Assembly (NCBI GenBank): GCA_964563755.1
Contig: CAZLYC010000013.1
Span: 1-50,481, forward strand
DNA: 50,481 nucleotides
Direction: 5' to 3'
From: JABMQF01 sp964563755
Lineage (GTDB): Archaea; Nanobdellota; Nanobdellia; Woesearchaeales; UBA11576
The position numbers were made by a program, and so were the translations under genes. Below the pieces are notes generated by a model. That model saw nothing but the letters and a program-made list of their open reading frames with translations, had not been told where the DNA came from and searched no databases. How positions within the stretch are numbered: the first letter of the stretch is position 1; every line of letters begins with the position of its first letter. This document shows positions 41,993 to 50,481 of the stretch, piece after piece.

Positions 41993-43372
41993 ATGTCATC
42001 CCTTAATTCTAAAGAGTATGATTTGATAATAGTAGGAGCAGGGCCGGCAGGACTTTTCGCCGCATACGAAATCGTGCAACACAACCTCGCGCATCCCGAC
42101 AACAGGATTAATGTAATTATATTGGAGAAAGGAAAGAGTATAGAGACAAGGAAGAAAAACGAGGTCATGTGCGGAGTAGGCGGAGCAGGAACTTTCTCGG
42201 ATGGGAAACTGCACTTCACACCAGTATTGAGCCATGAGAAGATGTTTCACCTGTACACAGCATCAGAATACCAGACATACCTTGATTACGTAGATAAGAT
42301 ATTCACTGATTTCGGAGTAAATTCTCCTTACTATCCGCGGAACAAGGATGAGGTCCAGGCGCTTGTCGACGAATGCAAGAAGCATGGCATACAGCTGTTC
42401 GTGAGGAAGACAAGGCATGTCGGAAGTGACATCCTGCCGAGCATAATAAAGAGCTTCAGCGATTACATAGTCAAGAACGGCACCGAGATGCTAACAGAGA
42501 CAGAAGTAGAAGACATAATCAACCAAGACGGACTATGCACGGGCGTAAAGCTGACCACTGGCGAACATATCAAAGGAAAGATAGTCCTGCTCGCACCTGG
42601 AAGATACAACGCAAGATGGCTACAGCAACTCTGCGCCAAATACAAAATAATGTTTTCATTCGAGAAAGTAGAGGTCGGAGTCAGGGTCGAGTTCCCTAGC
42701 ATAATACTCAAGAGGTTCTCAGACGCTATGTACGAGACCATATTCAGGATGCATACAAAGACATTCGACGACCCGATAAGGACATTCTGCCCATGTCCGA
42801 ACGGCATGGTGGCCACAGAAGAATATGAAGGATTCGTATGCGTCAACGGACACTCAAATTCAGACCACAAGAGCGACAACAGCAACTTCGCATTTGTCAC
42901 AGAGATAAATCTCACAGAACCTGTAGAGAACACAATACTATATGGAAAAGCTATAGCTCTTCTGGCTACAACTATAGGGGGCGGCTTGCCGATAGTTCAA
43001 AGGCTTGCCGACCTGAAGAATGGACGCAGGAGCACAACCGCAAGGATAAACAAGAGCTTCATAACACCAACACTCAAGGAAGCAGTCCCGGGAGACATAT
43101 CCATGGCACTTCCGCACAGGGTAGTCAAGAACATAAAGGAGGGGCTAGAGCAGCTTGACAAGGTCCTGCCAGGTCTCAATTCAGACAACACATTACTTTA
43201 CGCGCCAGAGATAAAGCTGCGCAGCTCAAAAGTCGTGACAGACAGAAACCTTGAGACAAAGACGATAAAGAATCTGTTCATTGCAGGAGACGGCGCGGGT
43301 GTTGCAGGAAACATAGTCGGCGCAGCAGCGACAGGAATAATCGCGGCAAGGGGAATAATACAGAAACTCTAA
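41993..43372 (+). CDS. FAD-dependent dehydrogenase (COG2509)
   Basis: The protein has 459 residues. The N-terminal Rossmann FAD-binding motif DLIIVGAGPAGLFAAYE and a C-terminal FAD-binding region LFIAGDGAGVAGNIVGAAATG are both intact. Between them lie a cysteine-containing GVGGAGTFSDGKL segment and RFSDAMYETIF, characteristic of COG2509 uncharacterised dehydrogenases. The substrate is unknown; relatives may act on prenyl or cyclic compounds, but that is loose. The start is uncertain: ATG 41993 follows AAAGGTAAGGAG, while GTG 41951 follows AGAGG and would add 14 residues. Its 3' end is one base from the convergent Memo gene. Confidence 0.87.
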   Translation: MSSLNSKEYDLIIVGAGPAGLFAAYEIVQHNLAHPDNRINVIILEKGKSIETRKKNEVMCGVGGAGTFSDGKLHFTPVLSHEKMFHLYTASEYQTYLDYVDKIFTDFGVNSPYYPRNKDEVQALVDECKKHGIQLFVRKTRHVGSDILPSIIKSFSDYIVKNGTEMLTETEVEDIINQDGLCTGVKLTTGEHIKGKIVLLAPGRYNARWLQQLCAKYKIMFSFEKVEVGVRVEFPSIILKRFSDAMYETIFRMHTKTFDDPIRTFCPCPNGMVATEEYEGFVCVNGHSNSDHKSDNSNFAFVTEINLTEPVENTILYGKAIALLATTIGGGLPIVQRLADLKNGRRSTTARINKSFITPTLKEAVPGDISMALPHRVVKNIKEGLEQLDKVLPGLNSDNTLLYAPEIKLRSSKVVTDRNLETKTIKNLFIAGDGAGVAGNIVGAAATGIIAARGIIQKL

Positions 43373-44905
43373 TCACTTCTGCTCATGAAACACCTGAGCC
43401 TGATAAACCAATACTTTAGCATTCTTCCAGCAATCATCAGGACTGCCCTGCTTCCTGCATAACGCAACAAGGAAATTCTCTTTAGAATCAAACATCTCCC
43501 AGACTTGCGGAAGGAATGTAGAAGAACGGAAACCGGACCTCAATACAACGCTATCAATATTTGGCCTGAGCTTGGAAAGCAAGTCATCTGGTGAAGAATA
43601 ATCCAGTTCATACGGCAGCGTAAGGACACTAATCTCTATATCAAGCGAAGAAAGCTCGTCAATAGATACTGGAGGAAACCTGGGATCATTCACTGCAGCA
43701 TTGACAGCGTTTCCTATTATGCAGTCATAGAGTGGACGCTCAGGTATTATGTCGCCAATGCAACCGCGCAGAGCACCGTTCTCGTTAAGGGTTACGAAAC
43801 AGCCGCGACTCTCTTTCATAATCTGAGTCAGTTCGAGGTTATCTGCGCTTGGAATCTTGCTGTCATTCACATAGCTCTCAACAGTTGCGCGTGCAAGCTT
43901 GAGCAAGAAATCCTGCTCTGCCTTATTCACCACTTCTGTTTCTGACTGTTCTTCTGTCGCGTAGAAAACAATCGCAGAATAGCCTACAACAGATGATTTG
44001 TCTCCGGACGTGTCGCCAGAATTCTTGTAATCGATTATTTTCGCTTTCCAGCCACGCATTTCCGCAATCCTGAGAAGTATAAGTATTGGATCTCTTCCGC
44101 AGGCCTCGCACCCTATTGTACCTGAGAAGCTCTGTGCCTCAATCTGATTTATGCATGCAGTATCAAGCTTGACAGCATCATCATAAGGATGATAGTGAGA
44201 CAGGTCGCTAGATACGACCACGATTGAAGAGTCATCAAGATAATTGCTTATATCTTTAGCTACATCATTGATTATGCCCTCATCTACTCCGCCAACAGTA
44301 AGTGGAATCACCTCAAAATCATCTCCCAGAATCCTCTGGAGAAAAGGGAGCTCAACCTCGATTATGTGAGAATCTTCTGCAGGAGGATTATAGCTGAAAT
44401 GAGTCTTAGCTGCGAGCTCTGTTGATATTTGAGAGACCTTGACTTTACCAAGAGGCGTCAAGTACTGGGTGTAGTTTGTAACCTCGACTCCTGTGTACCA
44501 CGCAGTCCTAGCATGAGAACTGCCAATGATGAAAACTTTTTTTATCTTGTCTTTCTTCGAATCAAGCTGCTTGAAACCATTCGCAGCTACCTGTCCTGAA
44601 TAGACATATCCTGCGTGAGGCACAATCAATGCCTTGACATCTCCAAGCTTCTTATCTTCCGCATTCGACAAGAAAGAATCGACAATCATCTTCAGGTTTT
44701 TTGGATTTCCTGGATAGAACTGGTCTGCGACAGAAGGCTGCCTGACTATCTCCATGATAGTTTCAAGCGGCGGGGCAGAGCCTTCCTTCAGATGAAACAA
44801 GGAAATGATTGCTAGCACAATTACAAAAACAAAAAGCACACCCATAATTATGTAGAATAGGTAATCTTTAGTGAACTCTTTCTTTTTCTGCTCGGATTTT
44901 CTCAT
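43373..44905 (-). CDS. AmmeMemoRadiSam system Memo-AMMECR1 fusion with membrane anchor
   Basis: The protein has 510 residues. A basic start is followed by a single membrane helix (~residues 17-40), then a Memo domain (VPHAGYVYSG, GSSHA, SSDLSHYHPYDD) and an AMMECR1 domain (CFVTLNENGALRGCIGDI). Memo-type His and Cys residues and the RGCIG loop are present. These two domains are usually encoded with a radical SAM enzyme, here upstream. The system's overall reaction is not known. The helix puts the domains outside the cell if the N-terminus is inside. ATG overlaps the upstream stop as TGATG; a GTG nine bases earlier is also possible. Confidence 0.9.
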   Translation of the reverse strand: MRKSEQKKKEFTKDYLFYIIMGVLFVFVIVLAIISLFHLKEGSAPPLETIMEIVRQPSVADQFYPGNPKNLKMIVDSFLSNAEDKKLGDVKALIVPHAGYVYSGQVAANGFKQLDSKKDKIKKVFIIGSSHARTAWYTGVEVTNYTQYLTPLGKVKVSQISTELAAKTHFSYNPPAEDSHIIEVELPFLQRILGDDFEVIPLTVGGVDEGIINDVAKDISNYLDDSSIVVVSSDLSHYHPYDDAVKLDTACINQIEAQSFSGTIGCEACGRDPILILLRIAEMRGWKAKIIDYKNSGDTSGDKSSVVGYSAIVFYATEEQSETEVVNKAEQDFLLKLARATVESYVNDSKIPSADNLELTQIMKESRGCFVTLNENGALRGCIGDIIPERPLYDCIIGNAVNAAVNDPRFPPVSIDELSSLDIEISVLTLPYELDYSSPDDLLSKLRPNIDSVVLRSGFRSSTFLPQVWEMFDSKENFLVALCRKQGSPDDCWKNAKVLVYQAQVFHEQK

Positions 44906-46146
44906 CAGCTCCACACTCCAGAAATCTTCTCACCGCACGACTTGCATGCCCCAGAGTCAAAATTCGATAGGTCGGTTGAGTATCCCCTCCTGGATATGAC
45001 CACTTTGCCGCACTTAGGACAATAAGTGCTTTCAGCAGTATGACCAGGCACGTTTCCGATATAGACATACTTCATCCCTACATCCATCGCTATCTCTCTT
45101 GCTTTCTCCATCACCGACACAGGTGTGGGAGGCAATCCTGTCAGCTTATGCTGAGGATGAAACCGGATATAATGTATCGGATATTCGGGCCCGATATTCT
45201 TGTAAATCCATTCTGCACCTTCTTTCAACATATCCAGATTGTCCGTCCATGTCGGCACAATAAGACATACTACCTCTGTCCATACTTTTTTCTCTACAGA
45301 TAGTTTTATCGTATTGAGAACTGGTTTTAGCGCTCCTGCATTCAGCTTATTGTAATTGTCATTCGAGAAACTCTTAAGGTTTATACACGCAGCATCAAGA
45401 TGCTCTGCAAGCTCTGAGAACGGTTCAGGGTTTATGTAACCGTTGCTTACCCAGACGTTCCTCAATCCATTCTGCTTCGCAAGCTTAGCATTGTCGAAAT
45501 TGTACTCGAAAGCGACATTCGGCTCTGAATAAGTATAAGCGACTGATCTTGAACCTGATGCCAAAGCGTTACTGACAACCGCATCAGGGAACATCTCTGT
45601 GTTTTTTGTATCCTCTGGCTTGAATTGTGATATCTGCCAGTTCTGGCAGTTCAGGCAGCGGAAATTACAGCCAGCAGTGCCGAGCGAGAAAACTTTTGTT
45701 GATGGCAGGAAATGAAACAACGGTTTCTTCTCAATAGGGTCGACGTTCACAGAGCAGGGATTACCATAAACAAGCGAATAGAGCTTCCCGTCGATATTCA
45801 CGCGGTCCCTGCAGCGGCCCCTGTCTCCTGGAGATAGCCTGCAATGATTAGGGCAGAGAAGGCACTGCACGTCCTTGCCGAAATTCATGTAATGATAGGC
45901 TTCCTTTGACCACTTCCAAGGTTCTTTTGGAGCATCACCCTTGAAAATGCTTGATGATGCTACAGCTTCATGGCTACCTTTGTAAAAAAGTGTCCTGTTG
46001 AGCGCATAAGCACCAAGACCCAAACCAGCTGCGCCAAGGACGGCCTTCTTAAGAAAATCACGCCTTGTCAGTTTTTTGTAGAAAGCAGACTCTAAATGAG
46101 ACTCCACACCAGATTTCTTATGCCTAGCACCCTTTTTAGCACCCAT
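44905..46146 (-). CDS. AmmeMemoRadiSam radical SAM enzyme with Tat-type signal
   Basis: The protein has 413 residues. The radical SAM cluster motif is CNFRCLNC, inside GTAGCNFRCLNCQNWQIS. A cysteine cluster precedes it (CLLCPNHC...GRC) and a C-terminal zinc-ribbon-like set follows (CPKC and CKSC). The N-terminus has a twin-arginine pattern, TRRDFLKKAVLGAAGLGLGAYAL, the form used for folded cofactor-bearing Tat substrates. Family members without it act in the cytoplasm. It forms an operon with the membrane-anchored Memo-AMMECR1 protein. The TATA-like GTTTATAAAAG (plus-strand reading) at 46175-46185 lies ~34 bases upstream. Confidence 0.9.
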   Translation of the reverse strand: MGAKKGARHKKSGVESHLESAFYKKLTRRDFLKKAVLGAAGLGLGAYALNRTLFYKGSHEAVASSSIFKGDAPKEPWKWSKEAYHYMNFGKDVQCLLCPNHCRLSPGDRGRCRDRVNIDGKLYSLVYGNPCSVNVDPIEKKPLFHFLPSTKVFSLGTAGCNFRCLNCQNWQISQFKPEDTKNTEMFPDAVVSNALASGSRSVAYTYSEPNVAFEYNFDNAKLAKQNGLRNVWVSNGYINPEPFSELAEHLDAACINLKSFSNDNYNKLNAGALKPVLNTIKLSVEKKVWTEVVCLIVPTWTDNLDMLKEGAEWIYKNIGPEYPIHYIRFHPQHKLTGLPPTPVSVMEKAREIAMDVGMKYVYIGNVPGHTAESTYCPKCGKVVISRRGYSTDLSNFDSGACKSCGEKISGVWS

Positions 46147-46174
46147 TTTTATAGACGGCAGAAAATGGAGTTTT

Positions 46175-46185
46175 GTTTATAAAAG
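46175..46185 (-). promoter_or_regulatory. TATA box for the AmmeMemoRadiSam pair
   Basis: The minus strand reads CTTTTATAAAC, ~34 bases before the ATG. Confidence 0.45.
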
Positions 46186-46217
46186 TTATGACTTGAACAG
46201 AAAAGAATATCGCTGGC

Positions 46218-47132
46218 TCACTGGCCGAGCCTGCTCTCCACCCTGTTGCTCAGCTGAGCAGATCCTATTATTCCTTCCATATTCTCCTTACAGAAAGAGT
46301 ACAGCTTCTCAGACTTGTTCGCCAGGAAATCACCAGGAACAAAACTGTAAGGTTCTGGTCTTCTCTTAAGCCTGAAATAATATGCGAAAGTCTCTGCGAA
46401 AGCCTCATCAAAATCAGTCAATATGCGGTATGCAAGCACAGGCCTTTTCACGCTCTTGTTGCTTGAATAAACATTCGCCAGGTCCTCATCGTATGCGGAA
46501 TTCCTGCCCACAAAACCCTTCCAGCATATGAGCCCGTCAGTGTCAGGCTCGTATTTCTCGATGAAGAAATTCCATGAACATATGCTTTCAGCAGCTTCCA
46601 CTGGTTTCGTGCCAGACCTTACAAGGTCTATGAACTCGTCGAGCAATGAATTGTAAAGCTTCCTGAAGCCGAGCACATAATCAGAATCCATCCTGCTCAT
46701 CATCCCGTGGCCTATCTCATGCAGGTAATCGCGGTAATCCACCTTGTCAGGACTGCTGTCCTTCACAGTCAGGAACATCCTGTCGCCATCGCAAAGAGCT
46801 GCGTGCCATGCTCGATACTTGTCAGTCCTCTTTACCTTGACTGTCGTGCCTTCGATAAGGATATAATCATAGCTTCCGGGAACGATGCGCGCAATCTTCC
46901 CGTACTTATCCATGTTGATAGATGAGAAAAGCTCCTTCCTCAATCCCTGACCGACAAGATGGTCAGTGGCTTCGACTACGCGTTCCAGATCAGATACTAA
47001 CTTATCTGAAGCGCAATCATTGAAAACAGTGAGCATGAAATCCTTGCATCTCCTGGCATCCACCCTATTATTGTCAGGACTATATCTTGACCTTGCAAGC
47101 GACTGCCTTCTCTTCTTAATCTTGTCTCTCAT
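46218..47132 (-). CDS. Putative HEXXH zinc metallopeptidase
   Basis: The protein has 304 residues. HEIGH at residues 138-142 gives two zinc ligands and the catalytic Glu; DEAFAETFAYYF at ~242-253 supplies a likely third ligand Glu, the gluzincin pattern. There is no signal peptide or membrane helix, so it should be cytoplasmic. The rest is not recognised. AAAGGTG five bases before the ATG gives the start. A TATA-like AGTTTAAATATT lies ~90 bases upstream. It is downstream of the RecB-like nuclease gene on the same strand. Confidence 0.72.
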   Translation of the reverse strand: MRDKIKKRRQSLARSRYSPDNNRVDARRCKDFMLTVFNDCASDKLVSDLERVVEATDHLVGQGLRKELFSSINMDKYGKIARIVPGSYDYILIEGTTVKVKRTDKYRAWHAALCDGDRMFLTVKDSSPDKVDYRDYLHEIGHGMMSRMDSDYVLGFRKLYNSLLDEFIDLVRSGTKPVEAAESICSWNFFIEKYEPDTDGLICWKGFVGRNSAYDEDLANVYSSNKSVKRPVLAYRILTDFDEAFAETFAYYFRLKRRPEPYSFVPGDFLANKSEKLYSFCKENMEGIIGSAQLSNRVESRLGQ

Positions 47133-47253
47133 ATTGCACCTTTGTAGCGCTTCTGCTTAGAAAAAGACAGACACGCCCAACACCTAATACACTCAACAGA
47201 CAAAAATAATCAACATGTAATATTTAAACTTTTACCGCCGGGTAACTCTTGAT

Positions 47254-48441
47254 TTATAAAACAACATTATCTATCAGAAGATTTCTTAGGTCCTTCCCCT
47301 CATAAACGTAATCAGCTATCATCTTGCACATACCATTTTCTTGATAGAAGCAAGGAAGGCTGCCTACAGCAGAGAGGCACAGCGTAGTCTGCTTACCTTC
47401 CCTCTTAATCTCATGAGTCATGTAATGCTCACGTATCGCAAGATACCTGTCAGGGTGGTCAAGAAGTTCCTTCCTTATCAGATAATGCTCAACGAGCATG
47501 AAATTTATCTCGTCCTTAAGGCCTGAGCCGCGCTCCATCATCGTTACGTGTGGCTTTGGAAGGCTGAATGCTCCAATGTTAGAGTTCCTGTCCCTGTTCA
47601 TAGATATCAATATCCTGCCGGAGAACTTTTCCTGCAGGAGCTGCTCCACAGCCATAGCATAAGAACCGAACTGCAGACGATTAGATCTCTTCTCATAGAA
47701 GCCATAAGCTCCTCTCTTGAAATCCAGCACGACAAGATTAGGCCCGAGCCTCAGAAGCGCATCAGCCCTGCCTTTCAGGACGAGTTCACCTACGTCAAGC
47801 GAAGCAAGGTCAAGAGAGAACTGCTTCATCTTACTGCGCTCCTTATCTAGAAATGCCTCGAGCTTGGACTGCTCAAGAGTGTTTATGTCCAGGACGTACT
47901 CTAAATCCCTCTCACAATACATAGACCTCGGGACTTTTGACTCTAATGATTCGCTATGCGCGCAATCATCTGTCGCAAGAGAATGCCTTATCGTCCCTGC
48001 CTTCGCTATCATCGAATCACACACCCTGCCTGGAAGCTTCTCCTTGTCCATCATGACATACAGAAGAGATATCGGGCATTTGCGATGATATTCTGAACCT
48101 CTTGACTGATACCCTTTCCTCCTGAACCTCTTCGACAGGTCACCTACAGGAAACGGTTCTAGAAGATGCTTCGATGTGAGAGACCGCCATGAAGAGACAG
48201 AGCCGTCATGACGACACATCTCGAGTGACGCTTCCCTGAGTCTCAATATCTCGCCTTCTATGCCAAGAACAGCATAACCCTCATTGAATGTGTCTAAAGT
48301 GAATATTGCCCTATCTTCATCGCTCTTCTGCATGAACAGGTCTGCCATGCAATCCCTTTTTCCGCTATCCATACTGCACCTGCTCTCGTCGAACTCACAG
48401 GCTATCTTGAACCCTTCTGAGCAATTACGTAAAACTACCAA
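47254..48441 (-). CDS. PD-(D/E)XK nuclease-family protein, Cas4/RecB-like
   Basis: The protein has 395 residues from TTG at 48441, which has GGAGG seven bases upstream. An ATG at 48540 would overlap the previous gene by 65 bases. The nuclease core is clear: GRADALL, VVLDFKRG (the D-x-K catalytic pair) and QFGSYAMA, the RecB-type Q-x3-Y motif. Cys in KCPISLLY before the core and three Cys after it (LCLSAV, PCFYQENGMC) fit the 4Fe-4S staple of Cas4 and AddB nucleases. There is no helicase part and no CRISPR array nearby. It could be a single-strand DNA exonuclease in repair; exact role unknown. Confidence 0.78.
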   Translation of the reverse strand: MVVLRNCSEGFKIACEFDESRCSMDSGKRDCMADLFMQKSDEDRAIFTLDTFNEGYAVLGIEGEILRLREASLEMCRHDGSVSSWRSLTSKHLLEPFPVGDLSKRFRRKGYQSRGSEYHRKCPISLLYVMMDKEKLPGRVCDSMIAKAGTIRHSLATDDCAHSESLESKVPRSMYCERDLEYVLDINTLEQSKLEAFLDKERSKMKQFSLDLASLDVGELVLKGRADALLRLGPNLVVLDFKRGAYGFYEKRSNRLQFGSYAMAVEQLLQEKFSGRILISMNRDRNSNIGAFSLPKPHVTMMERGSGLKDEINFMLVEHYLIRKELLDHPDRYLAIREHYMTHEIKREGKQTTLCLSAVGSLPCFYQENGMCKMIADYVYEGKDLRNLLIDNVVL

Positions 48442-48475
48442 ATCTTCGCCTCCAAAAACAAAGTCATCTTGATTT

Positions 48476-49582
48476 TCATCTGCCTCTGCCGAAAAATTCC
48501 TCTTCACTAAGAGACTTCCTTTTCCCAGTATCGCGGCCATAGAAATAGCCGCCTATCCTGCTGATTGCTGTCCTGTTTGCTTCGCCGTCGAGAGGTATGA
48601 ACGTGCCTTCCATTATGTTAATATCCAGACGTCTCTTGCCTGCAAGCCGCAATGCCCTTTCAATTATCTTCATCGCGTATGAAGATTTTGAAGCGACGAC
48701 AAGGAACTCATCCTGATGCTTGATCATATCGATGACTGACTTATACATGTAAGACGCAACAAGCCTTGTGTAGAATGTGTTCGCAGAGCACTCCTTCCTG
48801 AAATCAGATATGTTTTTCCCGTCAGGCAGGCGCAATGTCCTCTCTGCTTTTTTACCGTCGAAAAAACACTCGCTGAACCTGTAAAGAGGATTCTGGAATG
48901 AAGGCCTTCTCGACTTCTGCATATCACCAAGCACACCTTTACCTTCCGCTTCCAAGCCAGAATTCACATCATCAACCAGATTAAGCCCTTCAGAGATATC
49001 TTCCAGCATCACGTCCCTTAGCGTCTTGTCTTTTACATAGCCTGCTGCTATGAACGGTCCAATCGGTATGTAGAGCCTTGGCTTTTTCTTCGAACCTTCA
49101 AAATCAGCAGGGCATATCCTCTCAAGAGACTCCTCAAGACGCATCTCAAGCTCAATGAGCTTTGTAGAGAAAGCATTGCTGTCGGAATAGAATGAGAAGC
49201 CCATCTTCGCAGAAGAGATATCCTGAGTAGGAACGTATCCTGTCTCAAGCTGTACTTCGTCATGTTTCGCAACTATATCCGTAGAGACTCCTGTCACAAA
49301 AACAATGTAAAAATCATCGAATCTCCTGCTCAGAAGAGAAGAGCATTCTCTTATCCTGGAGTTCATGCGTACGTACTGTTCAAGCGGACCTATCAGCCGC
49401 TTCTCATCCTTGCAATGTTTCGCGTGCTCATGAATCTCTTTTATCTTATCCCTGTTCCAGGAAGGAAATTCTATCTTATCCTCTTTAAGCTCTTCAGATA
49501 ACGCGGAAGCTAATGACAAGAACCTTCCTGGCCCGCTGCCCAAAGGGCTTGAGAATCTCCTTGCAGGATGGGGTGAAGACAT
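48476..49582 (-). CDS. Unknown protein upstream of the RecB-like nuclease
   Basis: The protein has 368 residues. Not recognised. No membrane helix is seen. A Ser/Pro-rich N-terminus is followed by a helical stretch with a YIVFVTGVSTDI strand, then RLYIPIGPFIAAGYV and a long helical half containing SKSSYAMKIIERALRLAG; the end is basic and glycine-rich. The ATG sits about 26 bases from a symmetric TATA box at 49603-49613. Shared strand and closeness suggest it works with the RecB-like nuclease. Confidence 0.7.
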   Translation of the reverse strand: MSSPHPARRFSSPLGSGPGRFLSLASALSEELKEDKIEFPSWNRDKIKEIHEHAKHCKDEKRLIGPLEQYVRMNSRIRECSSLLSRRFDDFYIVFVTGVSTDIVAKHDEVQLETGYVPTQDISSAKMGFSFYSDSNAFSTKLIELEMRLEESLERICPADFEGSKKKPRLYIPIGPFIAAGYVKDKTLRDVMLEDISEGLNLVDDVNSGLEAEGKGVLGDMQKSRRPSFQNPLYRFSECFFDGKKAERTLRLPDGKNISDFRKECSANTFYTRLVASYMYKSVIDMIKHQDEFLVVASKSSYAMKIIERALRLAGKRRLDINIMEGTFIPLDGEANRTAISRIGGYFYGRDTGKRKSLSEEEFFGRGR

Positions 49583-49602
49583 GCCTATATAACTGACGAT
49601 AC

Positions 49603-49613
49603 AAATATAAATA
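49603..49613. promoter_or_regulatory. Shared TATA box between two divergent leaderless genes
   Basis: AAATATAAATA reads as a TATA box on both strands (TATTTATATTT on the minus). Its centre is ~26 bases from each ATG (49582 minus, 49635 plus), so it could drive both genes as leaderless transcripts. Confidence 0.5.
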
Positions 49614-49634
49614 CATTACTATTTTTTCTACTCT

Positions 49635-50481
49635 ATGAGAGTAAAAGATTATTACTCTGTGAGGACGGGTGGCAGGCAGTACTTAAGGATGTTCTTTAAA
49701 GATGATGCCGAGCTTCTCGGAGGGCTTGACATATTGTGCCCCTCAATATTTAGGGGAGTCCTGTCGGCAGAGAGAGGTATAGATTTTGTAATAGGACTGA
49801 TGTACCAGAGGATGGGAAAGCCAAAAGAGGCCAGAGAGCATTACCGTATCGCCGCAGAACAGGAACAGCCATGGAAAAAAATAGCTGAACAGAACATAGC
49901 CACAATAGCAGAGCTCCAGGACAACGGAAAAGATGTCAAGATAGAAGTCGCGAACCGAAACGGAAAATACGCTGTGCTGAATGTCTTGGGCGACAGAGAC
50001 ACTATAGAAGCTGCTGTCAACAGGTTCTACAGGACAGAGTTCAGGAACAGGGAGCCTCTAGGACTGACAGAACATATACGCACAAGATATGACCTTGAGA
50101 GAGAAATAGAACTTCCAGATGAAATCGTCTCTGCGCTCCACGAACAGAAAAGAGCTAACACATTCATACGCGAGATAGACAATGAATTACTGTATCCTTC
50201 TGTCGCAAGAGTATCTTCTATAAAATACGAGCTCGCTGCAGCGACTCTTGAGCAGAAAGACACATCTTCACTGAAAAAAGAACTGACCAAAGCAAAGCGT
50301 GAGCTGTCATCAAAGATAAAATCACTGTCCTGTGCAGCAAACACAATGACACCAAAAAACGAACACGAATTAATTCCAAGCATAACTGAAAAACTAAGAA
50401 TAATATCTGATATCTGCCGAAATGCACGAGAGTCCCTGGCTAAATATGACTACAATCTGAATCTGGACTGGAAAGAAAGGA
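49635..50481 (+). CDS. Unknown protein with TPR-like and coiled-coil parts (partial, 3' end outside window)
   Basis: The frame stays open from ATG 49635 to the last base, 282 codons. A TPR-like pair of helices is seen near residues 48-78 (FVIGLMYQRMGKPKEAREHY). A mixed domain follows (~95-130, with YAVLNVLGDRDTIEAAVN), then a long charged helical region likely to be coiled coil from ~165 onward. There is no signal peptide. It is divergent from the 48476-49582 gene and probably leaderless. Function unknown. Confidence 0.72.
   Translation, partial: MRVKDYYSVRTGGRQYLRMFFKDDAELLGGLDILCPSIFRGVLSAERGIDFVIGLMYQRMGKPKEAREHYRIAAEQEQPWKKIAEQNIATIAELQDNGKDVKIEVANRNGKYAVLNVLGDRDTIEAAVNRFYRTEFRNREPLGLTEHIRTRYDLEREIELPDEIVSALHEQKRANTFIREIDNELLYPSVARVSSIKYELAAATLEQKDTSSLKKELTKAKRELSSKIKSLSCAANTMTPKNEHELIPSITEKLRIISDICRNARESLAKYDYNLNLDWKER

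Overview
The window looks archaeal and most likely comes from a DPANN-type genome such as a Woesearchaeota relative. Information-processing genes are archaeal in type: ribosomal protein eL21, RNA polymerase subunit Rpo4 and a DUF655 protein in one array, a SepF-type FtsZ anchor, a ZPR1 zinc-finger protein, and MetRS with two zinc knuckles and a KFSKS loop. Many starts sit about 25 bases from a TATA box, while others have GGAGGTG-type ribosome binding sites. Two large proteins begin with the K-x-QITVF class III (pilin-like) signal sequence often seen in DPANN surface proteins. Lineage is inferred from gene content only.

Region 1 (1-23690, minus strand) is one continuous run of eleven genes with overlapping or nearly abutting ends, about 23.7 kb, read right to left and leaving the window on the left. 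It encodes an envelope or surface apparatus: two paralogous pilin-signal proteins with large ectodomains, two giant Ig/Fn3 proteins that share a hydrophobic, cysteine-bearing segment, a 1312-residue secreted protein with an internal duplication, two six-helix membrane proteins of similar layout, two membrane proteins with cysteine-pair repeats, a membrane protein with a Q/P-rich cytoplasmic tail, and a ferritin-like protein at the end. The set looks like two related modules placed in tandem. No function can be assigned from known families.

Region 2 (23691-39173) holds housekeeping and metabolic genes: metG, a lipoprotein, an SppA-type protease, an SLC13/ArsB-type transporter, an operon of SemiSWEET, Sfm1-like SPOUT methyltransferase, COG1407 phosphoesterase and CruF-like membrane protein, then apt and mtnP, an unknown protein with a PhoH-like ATPase, and ppdK. 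Its intergenic gaps contain eight copies of an apparently undescribed ~93-104 bp element. Each copy has a perfect 9-13 bp terminal stem whose sequence differs between copies, a GCTCGC box just inside each arm, a central TTYGCCNAACTGC box, and nearly fixed spacings of 22 and 25-26 bases. Copies are single (A, D) or paired head-to-head (B/C, E/F, G/H). The gaps longer than 300 bases are 23691-24006 (promoter plus element A), 26221-26548 (promoter plus B and C) and 33678-34037 (promoters plus E and F).

Region 3 (39174-50481) holds the DUF655-rpo4-eL21 operon, sepF, zpr1, a COG2509 flavoprotein, and a two-gene AmmeMemoRadiSam system in which both proteins carry export or membrane signals. Next come a HEXXH protein, a Cas4/RecB-like nuclease with possible Fe-S cysteines, an unknown protein, and a divergent TPR/coiled-coil gene that runs off the right edge. 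The 40428-40748 gap (321 bases) holds two divergent promoters and no repeat element.
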